In this document: piece by piece, positions 16,893 through 25,947 of the stretch
Layout of the letters: each line of letters opens with the position of its first letter
Position numbering within the stretch: the first letter of the stretch is position 1
Assembly: GCF_000443995.1 (NCBI RefSeq)
Contig: NZ_AUMC01000010.1
Span: 930,001 to 994,000 of the forward strand
Length of the DNA: 64,000 nucleotides
Source: Bacteriovorax sp. BAL6_X
GTDB lineage: Bacteria > Bdellovibrionota > Bacteriovoracia > Bacteriovoracales > Bacteriovoracaceae
Reading direction: 5' to 3'
Program-made: the position numbers and the translations under genes
The notes under the pieces: generated by a model
Seen by the model: the letters and a program-made list of their open reading frames with translations, nothing else
What the model was told of the DNA's origin: nothing
Database searches by the model: none

Positions 16893-18494
16893 TTACTCTA
16901 GTGAAACTTTATCAAAGATATCATTTCCTAGTGGGTGAATCTTATATCCCTTCACATTACTTCTCATTGCACGGTGTACAGTTGAGTGGAATAAAGTGAT
17001 CCAAGGAACTTGTTTTTTGAATACTTCTTGCGCCTTCATGTAGTGGGCCGCACGTTCTTTCTTACCGCTTAGACGCTTGGCCGCAATAACTTCGCGGTCA
17101 TAATCTTTATTACACCAGTTAGCATAATTTGATCCGGCCTTCGCACCTTCACAACTTAGAAGCATATAGAGAAAATTATCAGGGTCACCATTATCACCAG
17201 TCCAACCCATTTGTAGCATTGCGTGTTCGCCTGCATGGGCCTTCTTAAGGTAAGTTGGCCAGTCGTAAGTGACTAGCTCAACCTTAATACCAATCTTTGC
17301 AAGGTCTTCTTGCATAAGTTCACCCATCTTTTTTCCATTTGGATTATAGGGACGAGAAACAGGAAGGGTCCAAAGAGTTGTACTGAAGCCATCGGCGAGT
17401 CCTGCTTTTTTTAACTCTTCTTTGGCCATCTCAATATTGTAATCATAATCTCTAATGTCGCTATTATATCCCCAAATAGTTGGTGGCATTGGGTTCTTAG
17501 CAACTGTTGCATATCCAAGATATATTGGTTCAATATATGTTTTGCGATTAAGTGCATAGTTAATGGCACGTCTTACATGAATATTATCAAATGGCTTTTT
17601 CTGTGTATTAAGAGCAAGATAGCCAACATTTAGCCCTGGGCCAGAAAGAACATTAATGTCTTTATTAGCATCAAGTGCAGCAATATCAGTTGGTGCAGGT
17701 TGAGTTGCTAGGTGACATTCACCGGCGACAAGTTTTTGCGTTCTAACAGAGGCATCTGGTGTGATAGAAAAAACCATACGCTTAATTTTTGGAACACCGT
17801 TAAAGTATTGCTCATTTGCAATATAGCGGATCATTGTATCTTTTTGGTAAGACTTAAAAATAAATGGTCCTGTACCAACTGGCTTTCGATCCAGAACCTC
17901 CGGAGTTTGTGCGGCCAACATTTTTTCACCATATTCGCGAGATAGAACGCTAGTGAAGGCCATGGCAAAATTTGCAAGTAGGGGAGCTTCTGGGTGGTGT
18001 AATGAAATTTGGAGTTGATGCTTATCTGTTTGCTCAATACTCTTAATAATATTACTCATTCCCATTCCATCCCAATACTCATAGATTCCTCCACTTACTT
18101 TATGGTATGGGTGATCTTTTTTGAACATTCGATTGAATGACCAGACGACATCACTGGCATCAAGATTACGAGTTGGCTTAAATTCTTTTGTTGTATGAAA
18201 CTTGATATCTTTACGAATGTTGAAAGTATAAGTTAGCTGATCATCAGAGATCGTCCAGCTCTCAGCAATTGAAGGTATGATATTGGTCGATCCCGTTTCA
18301 AATTTAACAAGTCGATTATAAAGAGGGTAGACTGCAGCATTATGTGAAGGCCCATCTGTTAAGAATTGTGGATTAAAACCAGAAGGAGAGCCCTCTGAAC
18401 AATAGACAAAAGTTGATTTATTGGCGCCGCTCTTTCCTGAACATGAGACAACTAGTGTGGCCATCATTAGTACGGCCATTAAGCTTTTAAGCAT
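16893..18494 (-). CDS. dppA: Dipeptide-binding lipoprotein DppA
   Basis: This substrate-binding protein feeds di- and tripeptides (and in some bacteria haem) to the permease. It has 533 residues and aligns by eye with E. coli DppA throughout: FVYCSEGSPSGFNPQF, HKVSGG.YEY, VFSITPDASVR, GLNVGYLALNTQKKP and GWTGDNGDPDNF. Four mature Cys at conserved places fit two disulfides. Unlike E. coli DppA, it has a lipobox (LVVSC, Cys18), so it should be membrane-anchored. GGGAGAG precedes the start. It leads the operon after a 244-bp structured leader. Confidence 0.95.
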   Translation of the reverse strand: MLKSLMAVLMMATLVVSCSGKSGANKSTFVYCSEGSPSGFNPQFLTDGPSHNAAVYPLYNRLVKFETGSTNIIPSIAESWTISDDQLTYTFNIRKDIKFHTTKEFKPTRNLDASDVVWSFNRMFKKDHPYHKVSGGIYEYWDGMGMSNIIKSIEQTDKHQLQISLHHPEAPLLANFAMAFTSVLSREYGEKMLAAQTPEVLDRKPVGTGPFIFKSYQKDTMIRYIANEQYFNGVPKIKRMVFSITPDASVRTQKLVAGECHLATQPAPTDIAALDANKDINVLSGPGLNVGYLALNTQKKPFDNIHVRRAINYALNRKTYIEPIYLGYATVAKNPMPPTIWGYNSDIRDYDYNIEMAKEELKKAGLADGFSTTLWTLPVSRPYNPNGKKMGELMQEDLAKIGIKVELVTYDWPTYLKKAHAGEHAMLQMGWTGDNGDPDNFLYMLLSCEGAKAGSNYANWCNKDYDREVIAAKRLSGKKERAAHYMKAQEVFKKQVPWITLFHSTVHRAMRSNVKGYKIHPLGNDIFDKVSLE

Positions 18495-18637
18495 TCTTCT
18501 CTCCCTTACTTAAAATAAATTAAATTTTGTTTAATCAAAATGATACGTAGCATTTAAGGTCCCGTAAACAATGCCTAGCGGCAATTCGATTAAATATAAC
18601 TTCTTTTTACTAGATAATTGTGAGGAGAAAATAATAG

Positions 18638-18669
18638 AAGAACCCTCTATACGAAAATAGAGGGTTCTT
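18638..18669. terminator. Strong hairpin in the dppA leader
   Basis: AAGAACCCTCTAT (18638-18650) pairs perfectly with 18657-18669 around a six-base loop. On the plus strand it is followed by TATTAT; on the minus strand by CTATTATTTT. It lies 144 bases upstream of dppA, so it could be a terminator, an attenuator, or an RNA-stabilising structure. Confidence 0.6.
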
Positions 18670-18709
18670 TATTATAAGTGGCCTTCATCAATTCCCTAAT
18701 ATTGAAGAA

Positions 18710-18732
18710 GGCCCTTATTTTAAATAAGGGCC
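18710..18732 (-). terminator. Terminator of the Cys-rich protein gene
   Basis: Near-perfect 11-bp inverted repeat (GGCCCTTATTT and its complement) with one central base, beginning 7 bases after the stop codon at 18739. TTCTTC follows on the minus strand. A second, overlapping pairing (GGCCTTC at 18680-18686 with GAAGGCC at 18707-18713) would exclude it. Confidence 0.6.
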
Positions 18733-18738
18733 AATTTA

Positions 18739-19980
18739 TTAAAACTTAGCTTTTGTATTTAATGTGTACGTTACTGACTTTAGCTCTTGCCCTGGTACTT
18801 TTGATACTAGTGGGAAGAATGTAAGCGTAACCTTAAGCTCTCGTGCCTTTTCAAAAGGTCCGAGAGGAAATTTCTTAATCTTTTCAAACCCATGTTTCTT
18901 TAGCTCTTCTTTGAATAGAATATTTCCATTCTCAAGTAGAGACTTATTGAAAGTTAAGAGATCAATTATTTTCTTAAAGTGAATCTTCTTCTTTTCTTTA
19001 TCGTAAACTACAATTTCTGCTCTAAGTTGCTCCATGCCTTCTGTATAGTTAGAAAGCTCTAGTTCGAATTGACCTTTAATGCCAACTTTTACTTTTTCTG
19101 GATTAACTAGAATTGGAGCTTTTGCTTCATCTAGATCGAAGAACTCTACCTTAAGAGTTGACTCATAGCTGTAGTCAGAAGTTCTTGTGAAGTCTGATAC
19201 TTGGAAGTTCACTTGAGTCGCTTCCTTATTTAAGTTTTGTACGAGAGTATCAAAGCTCTTTAGTTCATCACTGAATTTAAGTGTGAAGTTAGCATCGGCC
19301 TTATCAATTGCACCAAGATATTGTACTTTCACTTTGTGAGTTACGTTTTCCATCTCTTTGTATGCAACTGTACGAGTCTTTGTACAAGAGTACGGCTCTG
19401 AACGGTACTTCGTAACATCACGACATACATATTTTTGGTAAGGAACATTGTCGCATATATTTCGCCCTGGACGAGTGTGACATCTTCTAATTGGAACATT
19501 ACGACAAACACGATCTTGATATGGTACTGAACGACAAATTTCGCGACCTGGTTTTGTTTCACACACGCGACGGCTATCACGCTGACGACACTCTTGTCTT
19601 CCATTTACTGTGCGACAAACTCTTTGACCTGGAACGGTACGACATTCTTGTCTCGAAGGCCCACGTGTACATTCACGACGATATTTTGTTTCATAACGAC
19701 ATTGGTAATCGTAATCTGTTTCACAGACTTGACGACTTGGCTCCCAACGACATTCTCTACGATAGTCTGTTTCATATCCACATTCTGTTTCTTGGTATGG
19801 AATTTGGCGGTAGCATGTCCCTTCGTATGGCTCTTCTTTGTACTTAGTAACTTCAACTTCTTTAGCTAGTACTTGTACATCATTATCACCACCGTTGAAT
19901 GAGAAGTTTAATTGATGATCGCTTGCATTCGCAGCGAGAGTGTAACATACGAGCATAAGCCCGATTAGAATTTTTGACAT
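18739..19980 (-). CDS. Secreted protein with periodic Cys/Arg-rich array, unknown
   Basis: This 413-residue protein has a signal peptide ending ANAS (about residue 20). Residues 56-199 hold 16 cysteines (for example 56, 67, 77, 86, 94, 104, 113, 122, 131, 140, 149, 159, 167, 176, 186, 199) spaced mostly 8-11 apart, each unit like RxVPxQxxxC or YxTxYRREC, very rich in Arg, Tyr and Gln. An even number suits eight disulfides. Residues 200-413 have no Cys and look like beta-rich domains. A GGGGGAG site precedes ATG. It is a single gene between two terminators. Nothing links it to a known enzyme; a rigid extracellular rod, adhesin or lattice element is only a guess. Confidence 0.75.
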   Translation of the reverse strand: MSKILIGLMLVCYTLAANASDHQLNFSFNGGDNDVQVLAKEVEVTKYKEEPYEGTCYRQIPYQETECGYETDYRRECRWEPSRQVCETDYDYQCRYETKYRRECTRGPSRQECRTVPGQRVCRTVNGRQECRQRDSRRVCETKPGREICRSVPYQDRVCRNVPIRRCHTRPGRNICDNVPYQKYVCRDVTKYRSEPYSCTKTRTVAYKEMENVTHKVKVQYLGAIDKADANFTLKFSDELKSFDTLVQNLNKEATQVNFQVSDFTRTSDYSYESTLKVEFFDLDEAKAPILVNPEKVKVGIKGQFELELSNYTEGMEQLRAEIVVYDKEKKKIHFKKIIDLLTFNKSLLENGNILFKEELKKHGFEKIKKFPLGPFEKARELKVTLTFFPLVSKVPGQELKSVTYTLNTKAKF

Positions 19981-20046
19981 TTCTCCCCCTTAAAAAATAA
20001 CAGTTGAGAGTTTTTATCGAGAATTAAGTGAAATTGAAAAAAATAC

Positions 20047-20070
20047 GAAGGTTAATTTTAAATTAACTTC
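20047..20070. promoter_or_regulatory. Palindrome upstream of the Cys-rich gene
   Basis: GTTAATTT and AAATTAAC (20051-20067) form a 17-base palindrome with one central T, extended imperfectly by GAA and TTC. It lies about 70 bases upstream of the Cys-rich gene start and could be an operator; no regulator gene is adjacent. Confidence 0.3.
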
Positions 20071-20148
20071 ACAATGTAAGATATTTTAAGAAAAATGACA
20101 GTTATTTAGTGTGGATATTTAGGGAGTAAGCTCTTTTTGGTAAGAAAA

Positions 20149-20167
20149 TGGCCCCAGCTTGGGGCCA
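20149..20167 (-). terminator. Terminator of ald
   Basis: TGGCCCC (20149-20155) pairs with GGGGCCA (20161-20167) around a 5-base loop, 12 bases after the ald stop on the minus strand, followed by TTTTCTT. Confidence 0.85.
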
Positions 20168-20179
20168 ATATTTTAAGTC

Positions 20180-21289
20180 TTAGTTTAGGTTAAGTGGAGT
20201 GTACTCAAGGTTTAGATCTTCAGCAACTTGCTTGTACACAAGTTTACCTTTGTAGATATTGATCCCTTTCTTGAATGCGTCGTCCATCATTGCAGACTCT
20301 TCAACCCCGTATTTTGCAATCATGCGAGCATATTTAAGAGTTACGTTTGTCAGTGCATAAGTAGAAGTTTGAGCTACAGCACCTGGCATATTTGCAACAC
20401 AGTAGTGAACAACTCCATCAACTAGGAAAGTTGGATTTTGGTGAGTCGTTGGCTTACAAGTCTCAATACATCCACCTTGGTCGACAGCGATATCAACTAC
20501 AACTGAACCTTTTTCCATTTTAGAAATCATTTCTCTTGTTACAAGTTTTGGTGCCTTTGCTCCTGGAACAAGAACTGCACCAATAACAAGATCTGACTCT
20601 TGTACTGTTTTTTCAATATTGTCGATATTTGAAAATAGAGTCGTGATTCTGTTATCAAATAGGTCATCAAGCTCAGCAAGGCGTTTAGTCGAAAGGTCGA
20701 TTGCTGTAACATCAGCACCCATTCCCATTGCCATCTTAATTGCGTTAGTCCCCGCAACACCACAGCCGATAACAGTTACTTTTGCTCTTCTTGTACCTGG
20801 TACACCACCAAGAAGTACACCTTTTCCACCGTGGTCAATTTGTAGGTAAGAAGCACCAATTTGCGTTGCCATTCTTCCTGCTACTTCTGACATTGGAGTT
20901 AGAAGTGGAAGTGAGCCATCTGCTGGTTGGATCGTTTCGTATGCAATACAAGTTGATCCTGACTCCATAAGACCCTTTGTTTGTGGCTCATCCGCCGCAA
21001 GGTGAAGGTATGTGTAAAGAATATGGTGTGGTTTTAAAAGAGCGATCTCTCTTGCTTGAGGCTCTTTAACCTTAATGATCATTGTTGATTTTTCAAATAC
21101 TTCTTCAAGAGATGGAAGAATCTTTGCACCAGCTTGAATATATGCTTCGTCAGAAATACCAATTCCAATACCTGCATTAGTTTCCACGTAAACTTCGTGA
21201 CCATCGTGGATAAGCTGTCTTACACCACCTGGAACTAGACCTACGCGATTTTCGTTATTTTTAATTTCCTTAGGAACACCAATAATCAT
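20180..21289 (-). CDS. ald: Alanine dehydrogenase
   Basis: Ald reversibly converts L-alanine and NAD+ to pyruvate, ammonia and NADH, letting cells burn alanine from protein. The 369-residue length is normal. MIIGVPKEIKNNENRVG, the catalytic Lys in IIKVKEP, the catalytic His in LYTYLHLAAD, the NAD-binding GCGVAG with AIDLS after it, and SDLVIGAVLVPGAKAPKLV are all in place. GGAG precedes ATG. It is a single gene with its own terminator. In this organism it pairs naturally with Dpp peptide import and aminopeptidases. Confidence 0.97.
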   Translation of the reverse strand: MIIGVPKEIKNNENRVGLVPGGVRQLIHDGHEVYVETNAGIGIGISDEAYIQAGAKILPSLEEVFEKSTMIIKVKEPQAREIALLKPHHILYTYLHLAADEPQTKGLMESGSTCIAYETIQPADGSLPLLTPMSEVAGRMATQIGASYLQIDHGGKGVLLGGVPGTRRAKVTVIGCGVAGTNAIKMAMGMGADVTAIDLSTKRLAELDDLFDNRITTLFSNIDNIEKTVQESDLVIGAVLVPGAKAPKLVTREMISKMEKGSVVVDIAVDQGGCIETCKPTTHQNPTFLVDGVVHYCVANMPGAVAQTSTYALTNVTLKYARMIAKYGVEESAMMDDAFKKGINIYKGKLVYKQVAEDLNLEYTPLNLN

Positions 21290-21374
21290 AAAAACTCCAT
21301 TAAATTGAAGGCGTTAAAATACTCATAAAATATATGAGGCAAATATAATTGTTTTCATTTGCTATTACAATATA

Positions 21375-22163
21375 TTAAACCTCGAATTTTAGCCCGTCAT
21401 AGGCAACTTTGACACTTCCATCTGGAAAGTGATGGTCACACTCTTTTTGCAAGCTGCTGTGATCAAGCTCATGGCCCATATGAGTCAGGTAATTATGCTT
21501 AGCACCTATTTTTCTGATGTATTCAAAGCTGCGCTTTACGTAGAGATGGGCCGGGTGTGGCTTATGTCGCACGCAGTCAATAATGAGTGAGTCTAAATCA
21601 TATGAGCGCAACTTATCGATCTCTCTTTGTGGGATTTCATGACAGTCTGATATGATCGCCAGCTTTCCAATAATAAGGCCAAGTGATATACCATTACCAT
21701 GGGGCAGTTCAATAAATTCACATCTTAAATCACAAATCCTAGTTATTGCATTTAGTTCAATTTCGTTGAGCAAAAGCCTCGGACTTGAGCCAATGTGACC
21801 AGGGTTATTTCCAAAAATATAACCAAATCTATTTTTGATAATATGGGCACTGCTTTGATCTGTGTAGAGGTTGATAGGATGTTTAAAAGTGAATGGCCTT
21901 ATGTCATCAATACCGTTCAAGTGGTCTGCATGAGCATGTGAAATAATCACCGCACTGATATCTTGAACTCCTTCACGCAATAATTGCGTGCGAAGATCTG
22001 GCCCCGTATCAAAGAGAATTGTGGTATCATCATGTTGGATTAAAAATGATGTTCGCAAACGTTTATTGTGTTTATTAGAGCTCGTGCAAACTGGACAGCT
22101 GCAGCCTAACATTGGAATACCTGTACTTGTTCCGGTACCTAGGAACGTAACTAATAAATTCAT
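21375..22163 (-). CDS. PhnP-like metallo-beta-lactamase phosphodiesterase
   Basis: This 262-residue MBL-fold hydrolase opens with TFLGTGTSTGIPMLGC and has the two-metal motif SHAHADH (His76, His78, Asp80, His81). The second metal site uses later His residues. Cys21, Cys23 and Cys26 match the structural zinc ligands of E. coli PhnP, which opens 1,2-cyclic ribose phosphates in phosphonate breakdown; THMGHELDH supplies the late His ligands. No phn genes are nearby, so a different cyclic phosphodiester substrate is likely. It is divergent from the M16 operon (66 bp). Confidence 0.8.
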   Translation of the reverse strand: MNLLVTFLGTGTSTGIPMLGCSCPVCTSSNKHNKRLRTSFLIQHDDTTILFDTGPDLRTQLLREGVQDISAVIISHAHADHLNGIDDIRPFTFKHPINLYTDQSSAHIIKNRFGYIFGNNPGHIGSSPRLLLNEIELNAITRICDLRCEFIELPHGNGISLGLIIGKLAIISDCHEIPQREIDKLRSYDLDSLIIDCVRHKPHPAHLYVKRSFEYIRKIGAKHNYLTHMGHELDHSSLQKECDHHFPDGSVKVAYDGLKFEV

Positions 22164-22229
22164 AACTTTATATTGCCAAGAAAATCATAAGTTTTTAAGC
22201 TATTTATATTAACTTTTATTGGAGATTTG

Positions 22230-23618
22230 ATGTTTAAAGCAATTAATTTATTTGCCTTTATTACTGCAGCTCTTTTTCTAAACTCATCATGTTCATCAAC
22301 AAATGAAGCAAAACACTCTGGCAACACAGATCTAGGGTCTCTTGAGCTTAATATTGATGTGCAAAAGTATACTTTAGATAATGGCCTGCGCTTACTACTT
22401 GTTCGAGACTCGAAATTACCGATTGCCTCAATTTACACATTTTATGATGTCGGTGGCCGCTACGAAAGAAAGGGCACGACTGGAGCAACTCACTTTCTTG
22501 AGCATATGATGTTTAAGAAGACAAAGAATTTTCCAGCAGAGTACTTCTCAGACTATATTGAAACATATGGTGGGAACTCAAATGCATACACGACATTTGA
22601 TAACACGGTTTACTACGAAAATATTGCAGCTCCTACTGTTGAAAAAATGATTGAACTTGAAGCTGAAAGAATGGCAAATTTAATGCTTGAAGAAGTGCCT
22701 TTTGAAAAAGAAAGACAAGTTGTTCTTGAAGAAAGAAAGATGCGCTATGAAAATAGGCCAAGTGGAAAGATTCACCTTGCTATGATGAAAGCAATGTTTA
22801 AAGGAACTCCATATGGAGGCTCTGTCATTGGTGATGCTAAAGACGTAAAGGATTTAGATCGTAAGCAAATGCTTGAGTTTTATCATGATTTCTATGCTCC
22901 AAATAATGCTATTATGGTAATTGTTGGAGATATCAATCCTTCTTCAATACTTTCTAAAGTGAAAAAAACAATTGGAAAAATTCCAATGAATAAGAATCTT
23001 GAAGCAAAAAAGTCAAAGCTTGATGATGCTGGAAGATATAAGAGACAAGCAAAGCTTCCTTACGTTAGAAGCCTTAAGGGGCAATCTAAGAACCCAATGT
23101 TTAGACTAGCTTTTCCTGCAGTTTCAGTTACTCATGAAGACTCATATGCCCTAGATTTCTTATCTGATATTTTAGGAACTGGAACAAGCTCTTATCTTGT
23201 TAAAAATTATGTTGTTTCTAAGTCGCCAAGACTTTCAAAAGTTTATTCATATAATTATGGCCTAAAAAATGGCGGAATTTTTGTTATTGGAGGAGAGCTG
23301 CTTCCAAAGAAAGGGATCAAAGATACTCGCCGTCGATTACTACGAACATTAAAGAAATCTTGCTCTAAAGCAATCACTCCACGTGCTGTTCAAAAAACTA
23401 AGAATATGCTGCTTAAGCAGTACTATGAAGCGATCTCTACAAATGATGGTTTAGCAAGCTTTTTAGGGTCATCAGAGTTTTTTAATGGTGACTATAAAGA
23501 ATATAAGAAACAGCTAAAGAGCTACAGTGAAATGACTGTTGATCAGGTACGTGATGTTTGTCGTCGTTATATCTCTGGTAACGAATATGTATTCTTATCA
23601 ATTTGGGATCGTAACTAG
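22230..23618 (+). CDS. M16 zinc protease, catalytic subunit (lipoprotein)
   Basis: This 462-residue pitrilysin/processing-peptidase-type protease has the inverted zinc motif HFLEH (His88, Glu91, His92) and the downstream Glu in VVLEERK (about residue 167-168). The N-terminus is a lipoprotein signal with LNSSC (Cys21), so it is anchored in the envelope facing the periplasm or outside. ATG at 22230 follows GGAG. The next gene encodes a related subunit without the zinc motif, 19 bp downstream, so the pair probably forms one enzyme that degrades peptides. Confidence 0.88.
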   Translation: MFKAINLFAFITAALFLNSSCSSTNEAKHSGNTDLGSLELNIDVQKYTLDNGLRLLLVRDSKLPIASIYTFYDVGGRYERKGTTGATHFLEHMMFKKTKNFPAEYFSDYIETYGGNSNAYTTFDNTVYYENIAAPTVEKMIELEAERMANLMLEEVPFEKERQVVLEERKMRYENRPSGKIHLAMMKAMFKGTPYGGSVIGDAKDVKDLDRKQMLEFYHDFYAPNNAIMVIVGDINPSSILSKVKKTIGKIPMNKNLEAKKSKLDDAGRYKRQAKLPYVRSLKGQSKNPMFRLAFPAVSVTHEDSYALDFLSDILGTGTSSYLVKNYVVSKSPRLSKVYSYNYGLKNGGIFVIGGELLPKKGIKDTRRRLLRTLKKSCSKAITPRAVQKTKNMLLKQYYEAISTNDGLASFLGSSEFFNGDYKEYKKQLKSYSEMTVDQVRDVCRRYISGNEYVFLSIWDRN

Positions 23619-23637
23619 AATGAAAGGGTTAGTAGCT

Positions 23638-25017
23638 ATGAATAAAATTTTAAAATCATTAATCATTGCATCTACATTCGTAAGTGTTGGTGCCAATGAA
23701 CTTGTCGATAAAATTGAAAAGTTTAAGTGGGACAATATTGATGTCACTTATATTCAAGATGATAAATTTCCAACTTACAATGTTACGATCTTCTTTGCAG
23801 ATGGTGCAATTAAAGACGGACGTACTAAAGGTGTAACTAAGATGATGTTTGACCTACTAGAGAGTGGGACAAATCGTTTTAGCTTAAATGAAATTGCGGA
23901 CAATTTAGAATTCTATGGTGTTTCAACTACTTCAAATGTAACACATGAATTCTCAAGCTATTCTTATAGTGGACTTGCAAAAGATGTGATTCCAACAACA
24001 AAGAAAATTTGTCATATATTTAGGGATGCAGTTTATCCAAACCAAGAGTTATCTAAGGCAAAGAAGTCTCTCATCGCTCAAAGGCAAAACCTAGTATCTA
24101 ATCACGGTGAGCTAGCTTCTATTGCCTTTCGTTCAATAAGCCTTAAGGGAACTCCATACGTTTCAGATGTTAGAGGTAGGCTTGCAGATATTAAGCGTAT
24201 TAAGAGGGCCTATCTTCAAAGTCGCCTGAAGTATTTTAGAGATGATGTGAAAAAGAAAGTTTATATCACTGGGCCACGTTCACTTCTTAAAGTCAAAAAT
24301 ATTATTACAGACGAATGTGGCTTCAATGCTAAAGCAAGCTTCATCAGAAGATTGGATACTGAGGTTAAAGAGATAAAGAAATTTAATCCTGAGAAACCTC
24401 TTATACACTTTGTTGAAGTCCCTAAGGCAAATCAAGCACAAGTTAGAGCAGGGGTTTATATTGCAAAAAAAGAGGATCCTGGTTTTGAAAATCTAGAATT
24501 TATGTCTCAATACTTAGGTGGTGGATTCACATCGATTCTTGTTAAAGAACTAAGAACAAAAAGAGGGCTAACATATTCGGCCTGGGCTACAGCTGGTATG
24601 CAAAAAGATTATGGCCGCTCGATTCTTTCTACTTTTACAAAGGAAGAAACAGTAGGGCAGATGGTTCAAGAAGTCGTGAAGATATTAAAAGACAATTCTG
24701 TGCCAACAAATATATCGATGGAAGAAATTGAAAAAGTTAGAAAGGCCGTTAAGGGTGGATTTGCTTTTCAATTTCAAAAGCCTTCAAGCTTTATGAGACA
24801 ACTTGTAAGTCTTGATAATTCTCAAGTTGATATCAAACGATTCCTTGAGTACACGGAGTCTGTTGATAAGATCTCGCAGGAGGATGTCGCAAAGACAATC
24901 TATGCGGCCTTCCCATATGATAAGGTACAAATTGTAGTTCTTGGTGATAAGTCTATGAAGAAGGCCTTAAGCAAAATAGGAAAGATTAAAACTTATTCTT
25001 ATAAGAATTTTCTCTAA
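23638..25017 (+). CDS. M16 protease-like, non-catalytic subunit
   Basis: This 459-residue protein has a signal peptide (MNKILKSLIIASTFVSVGA). It has the M16 fold, but at the HxxEH position it reads VTKMMFDLLES, so it cannot bind zinc there. The C-terminal half keeps the LRTKRGLTYSAWA segment, the Arg/Tyr pair that M16B non-catalytic subunits contribute to the partner's active site. It follows the catalytic subunit closely, the usual layout of the paired bacterial M16B proteases. An earlier ATG at 23620 is possible; 23638 is chosen because AAGGG lies upstream and the signal peptide is cleaner. Confidence 0.85.
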   Translation: MNKILKSLIIASTFVSVGANELVDKIEKFKWDNIDVTYIQDDKFPTYNVTIFFADGAIKDGRTKGVTKMMFDLLESGTNRFSLNEIADNLEFYGVSTTSNVTHEFSSYSYSGLAKDVIPTTKKICHIFRDAVYPNQELSKAKKSLIAQRQNLVSNHGELASIAFRSISLKGTPYVSDVRGRLADIKRIKRAYLQSRLKYFRDDVKKKVYITGPRSLLKVKNIITDECGFNAKASFIRRLDTEVKEIKKFNPEKPLIHFVEVPKANQAQVRAGVYIAKKEDPGFENLEFMSQYLGGGFTSILVKELRTKRGLTYSAWATAGMQKDYGRSILSTFTKEETVGQMVQEVVKILKDNSVPTNISMEEIEKVRKAVKGGFAFQFQKPSSFMRQLVSLDNSQVDIKRFLEYTESVDKISQEDVAKTIYAAFPYDKVQIVVLGDKSMKKALSKIGKIKTYSYKNFL

Positions 25018-25947
25018 TCAATAATCTGGTACAACCAGAACATGGGTAGGGCCTGAAAGGCCTTGCCCAATTGTTCTAACTAAAGAGTAATCACTAATAT
25101 CAATTTCCACTAAGTGATTATATGAATAATCAGAAACAATAATATTACCACTATGTAGTTGTGCGACACCTCTTGGATTTGTAAGGTATGTTGTATTACT
25201 ATAGCTCGCTCCTGTTGCGCTTAGAGAACTGTCATATTCAACTACTTGGTCTGTCGTTCCATTCCATATACCGACAATATCTCCATTATCTAACTCGATA
25301 GCAAAGTAGCCATCATTTGCGCCGGCAGGACTTCCAACACTATTTTGTTGTACACCATCTTCATCATAAGTTCTTATCTGATCAGAGCCACGAGAGCTTA
25401 TTAAAAATCCACCATCTGCTAGTGGTGCCATTCCTTGTCCAGTACTAATAATATTTGTAATTGGAAAACCAGAAGTCTCTCTTTGATGGCCATCTCCTAG
25501 AGGTGTAAATAGTTCGAGATTATTTGACTCAAGAACAGCAATATTTCCATTTACTAATTCTGTCACACCCCTAAGGCTACCATTAAGACCTGAGTGAACA
25601 ATCACATCAGAAACTTTTCCTGTATAAGCATTTACTCCTAAAACTCGGTCATTACCATCAGTTGTAAATAGAAGTTGGTTTTTCTCATTTGACCAACCTA
25701 GTGCCAAAAGCAAAACACTATTGCCTGTCACTTGATAGATTGTTCTTTTAAAAACTCCATTACTATCAAGTTGGACAATCGAATCGGCAGTGTAATTCAT
25801 TACAATGATATCTCCTGGCTCTAGATAGTTACCACTAGGTGCTGGCAGGGGCTCTGCTTTAATAACTGATTCAACCTCCTCACAAGAAGTTAGGCCATGG
25901 ATTAAGGTGATAAAAAATATTAGCTGTATAATTTTAAACTTTCTCAT
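25018..25947 (-). CDS. Lipoprotein, NHL-like beta-propeller
   Basis: This 309-residue protein has lipobox LTSC (Cys22). Repeated units such as DGNDRVLGVNAYTGKV, LVNGNIAVLES, LADGGFLISSRGSDQIRTYDEDG and LHSGNIIVSDYSYNHLVEID recur about every 40 residues, giving roughly six blades of an NHL/SMP-30-like propeller. No active-site residues stand out, so binding rather than catalysis is more likely. It is convergent with the M16 operon with no gap. Confidence 0.7.
   Translation of the reverse strand: MRKFKIIQLIFFITLIHGLTSCEEVESVIKAEPLPAPSGNYLEPGDIIVMNYTADSIVQLDSNGVFKRTIYQVTGNSVLLLALGWSNEKNQLLFTTDGNDRVLGVNAYTGKVSDVIVHSGLNGSLRGVTELVNGNIAVLESNNLELFTPLGDGHQRETSGFPITNIISTGQGMAPLADGGFLISSRGSDQIRTYDEDGVQQNSVGSPAGANDGYFAIELDNGDIVGIWNGTTDQVVEYDSSLSATGASYSNTTYLTNPRGVAQLHSGNIIVSDYSYNHLVEIDISDYSLVRTIGQGLSGPTHVLVVPDY

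Noticed and set aside
19380-19815. Short repeating DNA pattern suggestive of CRISPR or tandem repeat
   Set aside because: The repetition is codon-level in a single open frame with varied spacing; there are no identical repeats with spacers.
19341-19869. Overlapping frames in both strands over the Cys array
   Set aside because: They arise from the repeated Cys/Arg codons of the real gene; none has a ribosome site or a plausible product.
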